Origin: Gammaproteobacteria bacterium
GTDB lineage: Bacteria > Pseudomonadota > Gammaproteobacteria > Pseudomonadales > Cellvibrionaceae
Assembly (NCBI GenBank): GCA_021151625.1
Contig: JAGKWY010000038.1
Span: forward strand, 1 to 58,596
Length of the DNA stretch: 58,596 bases
Direction of reading: 5' to 3'
The first letter of the stretch is position 1. Every line of letters begins with the position of its first letter. This document shows positions 53,241 to 58,596 of this stretch, piece after piece. Position numbers and translations under genes: made by a program. A model generated the notes under the pieces. It saw only the letters and a list, made by a program, of their open reading frames with translations, did not search any database and had not been told where the DNA came from.

Positions 53241-55106
53241 TCACCACAGGTTCAAGCGCAGCCAGTGCCAGAGGTCGTGAAACCAGATCCAGCCCAATGC
53301 GCGCTTGCCAATTTGCACCTTGCCCGTGCCGGTCATGCCTGGACGCAACAGGACCGATTTTTCAGCAGCCCCATCAATTTCCAATTCAACACGAAAATAA
53401 TTGCGTCCTTCACGTACTTCACTAATGGGTGTAATAGCTTTAACCCGTAAATTAAATACTTCCGTGGGCAAACTCGTCAGTTTTAACGCACCTGGTTGTC
53501 CGGCTTGAACCTGGGCGATATCGCGCTCATCCACAAACAGTTGCACCCGATAATTTTGTCCCGCGGCAATTTCAAATAACACATCGCCCTGCTTTACCGG
53601 TGCCCCCTGGGTTTGTGAAATATCATCAGATACCACTATGCCATCTACTGGAGCGACTAATTGGGTGCGCGCCAATTGCTGATCAAGTAATTGCACCTGA
53701 ATGGTCGCCTGATCCAATTGCGCACTGGCAATCGCCGCTTCCACGCGATTGGAATTCGCCAGCGCAGAATCATAAGCCTGCCGGTATTGTTGCGCCTGGC
53801 TTGCAATTTTGCGGCGCTCCAGGCGCAAATCTTCATCATTTAATTGCGCAAGCAATGCGCCTTTTTTGATGGCGTCACCGGGACGCGCCGAAATTTTTCC
53901 CAAATAGGCATCTTGTGGAGAAACTACCAAATGTTTTTCGGTGGTTTGTAAATTCGCATCCGCCGACAAGTGATAAGTGACCGGCACAAATAAAGCTACC
54001 AATAAAACTACGGCCGTAATTGCAATTAATTTCCCGCGCCATGAATCCGGCCCGAGCAATTTTTGTAAGCGCGTAACAATATTGTGCTTGATGCCTTGCC
54101 AAAAACCAGCCGCGGCTTGCTGTTGCAACAGCATAATCGCCGCCGCCGAATGCGCGGCTTGCTGCACAAACAATTCCTGGTCCGCCGTTAATAAACGCCT
54201 ATCCAGCTCAATGGTTATCGCACCCAGAATACGTTCGCCCTTGCGCAGTAAAAAACTGCTAACACTTTGCAATTGCTGCGCGTGCAACAAATGCTGATGC
54301 GCCTGCTTAATCAGCACGGATTCCCCGGGATTTTGCTCATCGTCATCAACCGCATAATTGATGCGCATCCCCTGGTCGATCGCCTCTGCCATAGCTTCCC
54401 TGATCGCCAACATCGCTTGCGTACGCTTGTCAAAATTCGCAGAAAAAGACACTGCCTCCAAATGCAGGTTTTTACCCTGCCCGTCCAGAACGCCGAGGCT
54501 CACACGCGTGGCCTGTAACAAACCCGCCAGCAAATTAACCAGCGTGATACCTGTCTCTTGCAGAGAGTTTTCTTTTAATAAACTCGCATTGATTTGCACG
54601 AGTGCTGTATTAAGGGACTCGTTTAGCGGTGGAAGGGTGATCTGTGCCTTTGCAGATGCAGCATCAGCTTCAGAGGTTGATACGGCTTCCGTTTGATCTT
54701 TTTCAGACTGGGCATTTTCAACAAGAGCAGATTCTTGCGCAGTGATATGCAATATAAATTGCAGCCAAAATTGCCCCAGTTTTAACCACTTGAGTATCGC
54801 CGGCAGTTCTTTTTTATCGGCCAGCGCCAGCGTACACACCAACACGCCCCACTGCTGGCCATCAATCACCAACGGATATCCCAATAAATAGTGCTGTGAA
54901 TCCAGAAGCTGCAAATGCAAGCGCTGCTTTTCCAGTACCGGTTGTATGGCGCTGCGCAAGAGCGTGGAATCGATTTCAGTGCTGGGCCATTTAGCCAGAA
55001 TTTGCGGGTGATCAGGTGCGCATTGCACCAGCATGGCAGCCTGCACATTGCCCAGCATTTGGCATTGCATGCTTAACCAGAGTTTGAAGGCCTTTAACGA
55101 CTGCAT
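53241..55106 (-). CDS. GAF-domain / HlyD membrane fusion protein
   Basis: Length 621 aa. Residues 1-125 look like a degenerate GAF-like domain. Residues 165-330 are a clearer GAF domain (LLQATRVSLGVLDGQGKNLH to LFVQQAAHSAAAIMLLQQ). One TM helix (about 359-377, IAITAVVLLVALFVPVTY) is followed by a HlyD periplasmic part with VSPQDAYLGKISARPGDAIK, a helical hairpin and VAPVDGIVVSDDISQTQGAP. The topology puts the GAF domains in the cytoplasm. It may sense a ligand and open or arrange the export apparatus. It is first of the proposed four-gene unit. Confidence 0.88.
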   Translation of the reverse strand: MQSLKAFKLWLSMQCQMLGNVQAAMLVQCAPDHPQILAKWPSTEIDSTLLRSAIQPVLEKQRLHLQLLDSQHYLLGYPLVIDGQQWGVLVCTLALADKKELPAILKWLKLGQFWLQFILHITAQESALVENAQSEKDQTEAVSTSEADAASAKAQITLPPLNESLNTALVQINASLLKENSLQETGITLVNLLAGLLQATRVSLGVLDGQGKNLHLEAVSFSANFDKRTQAMLAIREAMAEAIDQGMRINYAVDDDEQNPGESVLIKQAHQHLLHAQQLQSVSSFLLRKGERILGAITIELDRRLLTADQELFVQQAAHSAAAIMLLQQQAAAGFWQGIKHNIVTRLQKLLGPDSWRGKLIAITAVVLLVALFVPVTYHLSADANLQTTEKHLVVSPQDAYLGKISARPGDAIKKGALLAQLNDEDLRLERRKIASQAQQYRQAYDSALANSNRVEAAIASAQLDQATIQVQLLDQQLARTQLVAPVDGIVVSDDISQTQGAPVKQGDVLFEIAAGQNYRVQLFVDERDIAQVQAGQPGALKLTSLPTEVFNLRVKAITPISEVREGRNYFRVELEIDGAAEKSVLLRPGMTGTGKVQIGKRALGWIWFHDLWHWLRLNLW

Positions 55107-55346
55107 AACAAAGACTATAAATATTGTTGTGAGTATTCAGGATTATGCGGTTTGCATTGCCTGCCATGGCCCGACGGTATAGGTATCGCAGTTTTTATCG
55201 ATAAAAATTCTTATTAACGCCACACGATACACAGCAAGTCTAGTTCTATTAATTCAGAAACGTATAACAAATCGCTTTTTATTTTTAGGTCGCGCAGGGT
55301 AAACCAATGCTTAGGGAGGCGCCAGCCACTTGCTGCATTTGCCTTG

Positions 55347-55538
55347 CTATTCGCGTCGCAGTTTTTGCAGATAGTCATTTTTACGCTGTGCAACAGCGTC
55401 TAAAACTCGCTGTTTCCCCTGATTATCCAGCGTACTCCAGCGGGTAATTTCATGCAGGCTGCGAAAACATCCCAAACAAATATCCTCGTCGTTTAAACAA
55501 CAATTTCGCACACAGGGCGAATCAACAATGGGCTCCAT
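55347..55538 (-). CDS. DUF1289 family small protein
   Basis: Length 63 aa from the ATG at 55538 (AAGG upstream); an ATG 24 bp upstream is possible. It carries four conserved cysteines in SPCVRNCCLNDEDICLGCFR and then SLHEITRW, the family pattern, which probably binds a metal or Fe-S cluster. The function is not established. It lies 240 bp upstream of the GAF-HlyD gene in the same direction; no functional link is evident. Confidence 0.88.
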   Translation of the reverse strand: MEPIVDSPCVRNCCLNDEDICLGCFRSLHEITRWSTLDNQGKQRVLDAVAQRKNDYLQKLRRE

Positions 55539-55747
55539 ATGACGCCTTTTCATATATGACATAAAAATATAAATAATTCAGCGAGCTAATTATTTCAGCG
55601 CAAGCCGCGACTTTATAAGAATTTTTACTAAGTAGAAACTACACTCAGACTTGCTGTTACCACGGGAATCACAGACTTAACCAGCAACGTCACTACCGTC
55701 TGTGTTTCCGGGAGATACAAACTCAAGGGCTATGGATTGAATGAGAT

Positions 55748-57895
55748 ATGTACAGCGCCACCCGGAATCTAACACCTGAAACACTGACCTCGCGCACCAT
55801 TGCTATTGCATTGTGTGTACTGGGTGTTGGTGTTTTGCTGAGCTGGCACAGCCCCAAAATGCTAGCCGCTATTTATCCCTATACAACCCTGATGGCATAT
55901 AACACGGCCATCGGGTTTTGCGCCTGCGGCCTTGGGCTTTACGCCATTCTGACCCATAACGGGCTGTTAAAAATTTTCTCCTGCCTGATATTGCTTGCGA
56001 TTGGCATTCTGACGCTGCTCGATTTAATTGTCGGTATTCCGCTTAATACCACCAGCTGGTTTGTGATGTTTCTCAGTGAACCACCCGTGCGCAGCCAGGC
56101 GATTCCCCCTACTGCCAGCCTGGCATTTCTACTTGCTGCCTGCGCCATCTTGTTTGGTTTTAATCAGCAGGGACTCAAAACACTTATCGCATGCTTGCTC
56201 TCTATAGTCATTTTATTCCTCACGTTCACGGCCATGCTCGGGCAAGGTTTTCAAATGCTGCCCAGCTTTGTGTGGATGGGAATCAAGATGGCACCGCATA
56301 CCGCAGTGGGCCTCACACTCTTTGCTATTGGAATAATCAGTTTGCGGGCCCGCGCAGCAGCAGAAGCTTTTAACCGGTTAAATATTTTTGATCGACTCAT
56401 CACCGGTTTTATCTTTATGAGCCTGCTATTTCTTGGCATTGGTTCAATCGGTTCTTTACAAATCAGTAGTGTGGCTTCTATCACCCAGGAGCTCTATGAA
56501 GACCCGATCCAGATTAATAATGCGGTACTGCGTTTGCGCAGCGACATTAACAAGCTTAATCGCCACATGAAAGATATTGCGGTAAACCCCGAACTTGCCA
56601 GTGATTTTAATATTCCTGAAGAAGTCCGCCGAACAGAGTTCTCGGTGACTCAGGAAATAGAAATTATTAAACGAAAAAACGACAGCAGCCACCTCACTCA
56701 GTTACAAACAGATTTTCACCAATGGCTGAAAATAGTGCTGAATAATTATCAACACTTGCTCACCGGGGAAATTGCTCTCTACCGGTCACAAACACTGAAC
56801 CAAATGCAGGAAAGTACCATTGCCCTGGAGAATCTGTGCGAGGGAATTTTCCAGCAGGCCCAGGAGCGTATGCTGGAGTTAAATAGCGAAGTCATTCACG
56901 CCAAAAAGAATGCGGCCAATTTAATGCTGATAGTGATTACCGGATTTTTACTGGCCGGGGTTGCGATTGCCGCCATTATTACCCGTAGCCTCACCTGGCA
57001 GATGCAGCGCATCCGCGACACTATGGAGCGACTGGCCCGAGGGGAAACCAATGTTGAGATTCCCTTCCTGGATCACCCCCACGAAATGGGAATCATGGCC
57101 AAAACCATTGCGGTGTTTGCCGAAAATATGGAAGCGCGCAAAAGGAATGCGCAATTACTGATTCAACACCAAGTTGATCTGGAATCAAGCAATCACCGCC
57201 TGGCGCAAACCAATAAGGAACTGGAAACCTTTGCTTACGTTGCCTCGCACGATTTGAAGTCCCCGCTGCGCGGTATCGCCCAACTATCCACCTGGATTGA
57301 AGAAGACCTTGCTGAAAAAGAATATTCCGAAGTTGATAAGCATACGCAAATGTTGCGCAACCGCATCCAGCGTATGGAAAAGTTACTGGATGACATGTTG
57401 ATTTTTTATCGCGCCGGCAAGGTGGATGGAAAATTTACCTCAATAGATCTTGGCCATATGGCGGCCGAACTATTTGAGATACAAAACACCAAAGCCGGTT
57501 TGCGCCTGGAGCTAGGTGAAAACCTGCCAACATTTAAAACCCTGGGCACTCCTTTCGAGCAGGTTATCCGCAATTTATTTTCCAATGCATTGAAACATCA
57601 CGATCGCGACCAAGGTGTTATTCGCCTGGAATGCAACACCCTTGGCGAACAATTTTACGAAATCAGTGTAAGCGATGACGGGCCGGGAATTCCGGAAAAA
57701 TTCCAGGAGCGCGTCTTTGGTATGTTTCAAACACTGAAACCGCGCGACGAAATGGAAGGCAGTGGTATGGGCCTGGCGCTCATCAAAAAATTGGTTGAAG
57801 CCTATGGTGGAAGCATCAAGGTATTTTCTGAGGGGCGCGGCTGCCGTTTTACGTTTACCTGGCCGCAAGTGATTAAGGAGAAGGCAAGCATATGA
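55748..57895 (+). CDS. Membrane sensor histidine kinase with HAMP domain
   Basis: Length 715 aa. Six or seven N-terminal membrane helices (about 18-200) form a MASE-like sensor. Then comes TM (about 215-240), a periplasmic or helical segment of about 150 residues, another TM (about 390-412), HAMP (about 412-465) and a coiled coil. HisKA has His501 in ETFAYVASHDLKSPLRGIAQ. HATPase has RNLFSNALKHHD, SDDGPGI and GSGMGLALIKKLVEAYGGS. The ASHDLKSPL form is typical of phytochrome-type kinases that pair with Rcp1-like receivers, as encoded next by an overlapping gene. Confidence 0.93.
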   Translation: MYSATRNLTPETLTSRTIAIALCVLGVGVLLSWHSPKMLAAIYPYTTLMAYNTAIGFCACGLGLYAILTHNGLLKIFSCLILLAIGILTLLDLIVGIPLNTTSWFVMFLSEPPVRSQAIPPTASLAFLLAACAILFGFNQQGLKTLIACLLSIVILFLTFTAMLGQGFQMLPSFVWMGIKMAPHTAVGLTLFAIGIISLRARAAAEAFNRLNIFDRLITGFIFMSLLFLGIGSIGSLQISSVASITQELYEDPIQINNAVLRLRSDINKLNRHMKDIAVNPELASDFNIPEEVRRTEFSVTQEIEIIKRKNDSSHLTQLQTDFHQWLKIVLNNYQHLLTGEIALYRSQTLNQMQESTIALENLCEGIFQQAQERMLELNSEVIHAKKNAANLMLIVITGFLLAGVAIAAIITRSLTWQMQRIRDTMERLARGETNVEIPFLDHPHEMGIMAKTIAVFAENMEARKRNAQLLIQHQVDLESSNHRLAQTNKELETFAYVASHDLKSPLRGIAQLSTWIEEDLAEKEYSEVDKHTQMLRNRIQRMEKLLDDMLIFYRAGKVDGKFTSIDLGHMAAELFEIQNTKAGLRLELGENLPTFKTLGTPFEQVIRNLFSNALKHHDRDQGVIRLECNTLGEQFYEISVSDDGPGIPEKFQERVFGMFQTLKPRDEMEGSGMGLALIKKLVEAYGGSIKVFSEGRGCRFTFTWPQVIKEKASI

Positions 57896-58350
57896 TTGAT
57901 AAATTACATCCACCCGGGGTCGGTGAACATTTTCGTACTGTCAGCCTGTTAATTGTTGATGACGACGATATAGATGCAACAGCATTGCGTCGCGCCCTGC
58001 ATAAATTGAAATTATTAAATCCACTCTACCGTGCTAAAGACGGCCTTGAGGCGCTCGAAATATTGCGTAATGGCGAAATCCCGGGCCCTTACATTATCTT
58101 GTTGGATATCAATATGCCGCGCATGAATGGCATAGAGTTCCTGGAAGTCTTGCGCTCAGATCCGGAACTCACCCATGCCGTGGTATTTGTACTGACCACA
58201 TCAAAATCGGACGAAGACATTATTGCGGCTTACCGCGAGCATGTAGCGGGTTACCTGCTGAAACAGCGTATGGATAGCGATTTCTTGCAAGTGGTTGGGT
58301 TGCTCGATCATTACTGGAAAGTGATTGAGTTACCGGTAAAAGAAAAATAG
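57892..58350 (+). CDS. Rcp1-like single-domain response regulator
   Basis: Length 152 aa; it overlaps the kinase gene by 4 bp (ATGA). Only a receiver domain is present: acidic triplet in LLIVDDDDID (20-28), phospho-acceptor Asp72 in IILLDINMPRMNG, Thr in VLTTSKSDED and Lys in GYLLKQRMD. No output domain, so it probably acts as a phosphorelay intermediate or by protein contact. The likely relay is to the next receiver protein. Confidence 0.94.
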   Translation: MIDKLHPPGVGEHFRTVSLLIVDDDDIDATALRRALHKLKLLNPLYRAKDGLEALEILRNGEIPGPYIILLDINMPRMNGIEFLEVLRSDPELTHAVVFVLTTSKSDEDIIAAYREHVAGYLLKQRMDSDFLQVVGLLDHYWKVIELPVKEK

Positions 58351-58374
58351 CACTTGGGTGGAGGGGTTGATTGC

Positions 58375-58596
58375 ATGAAGCTGTTGTTGATTGATGATAA
58401 CGATCTGGATCGCCAGGCGATCATTCGCACTTTTCGCAAAACCGAATGGGATATCACTATCTCCCAGGCGAGTTGTGCCGCTGAAGGATTGGAGCAATTT
58501 GACAGCAACGATTTTGATGCAGTACTGCTGGACTATCGCCTGCCCGATATCGACGGCATGGAGGTGCTGCAACTCCTCAATAAACACCCGCAACAT
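58375..58596 (+). CDS. Response regulator receiver protein, 3' truncated by the window
   Basis: Starts at the ATG at 58375 with GGAGGGG upstream; 74 codons are present and the frame runs off the right edge. MKLLLIDDNDLDRQAI and AVLLDYRLPDIDG (Asp53) mark a receiver domain. The output domain lies outside; in similar three-gene sets it is often a GGDEF, kinase or phosphatase domain, which cannot be judged here. It lies 24 bp after the Rcp1-like gene. Confidence 0.9.
   Translation, partial: MKLLLIDDNDLDRQAIIRTFRKTEWDITISQASCAAEGLEQFDSNDFDAVLLDYRLPDIDGMEVLQLLNKHPQH

Noticed and set aside
1..58596. tRNA, rRNA, transposase or phage genes
   Set aside because: None recognised on either strand by reading; a tRNAscan and IS search would be needed to exclude them fully.

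Overview
The window looks like chromosomal DNA of a Cellvibrio-like gammaproteobacterium. The evidence is the conserved ftsK-lolA-rarA-crcB-serS-cysG order, a proteobacterial yybP-ykoY/terC unit, mixed GC content and many secreted or surface proteins. The genus is an inference; no 16S gene, tRNA or transposase was seen.

Left part (1-11.7 kb): the front of a secreted subtilisin-like protease and a periplasmic gamma-glutamyltransferase, both leftward. Next comes a self-contained export unit: NtrY-type histidine kinase, HlyD-type adaptor, MacB-type ATPase and permease, a 79-aa membrane protein, an acyltransferase, and a convergent NtrC-type sigma-54 regulator. A perfect 16-bp inverted repeat, a sigma-54 -24/-12 promoter match and a 19-bp tandem repeat lie between kinase and adaptor. 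They suggest a complete two-component/sigma-54 circuit.

Middle part (11.8-31.9 kb): S46 dipeptidyl-peptidase, a two-repeat secreted protein, a patatin, an SPFH/NfeD pair, an unusual acyl-CoA dehydrogenase-acyl-CoA ligase fusion, Nudix and YqfO-like proteins, serA and serC. Upstream of serC is a candidate small RNA with a LacI-type operator over its promoter. Then follow a lipoprotein, an FdhF/YdeP-like molybdoenzyme, a methyltransferase, a Mn-riboswitch/terC unit and cysG.

Housekeeping block (30.5-40.7 kb, all leftward): ftsK, lolA, rarA, crcB, serS and cysG. A YefM/YoeB toxin-antitoxin pair sits between serS and cysG, and a palindromic repeat element fills the rarA-crcB gap. A diguanylate cyclase lies upstream of ftsK.

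Most novel region (40.7-55.1 kb, all leftward): a 3030-aa repetitive protein (LEPR-type N-terminus, DUF4347 with a His/Cys pair, about 21 Ig/cadherin-like repeats, Pro/Thr linker, hydrophobic C-terminal anchor). It is preceded by three genes: a GAF-HlyD protein, a PqqD-like/M50 peptidase/HlyD protein and a small secreted HlyD adaptor. There is no ABC transporter or TolC nearby. I propose this is a dedicated maturation, export or anchoring system for the giant protein. The right end holds a DUF1289 protein and a membrane histidine kinase with one complete and one truncated response regulator.
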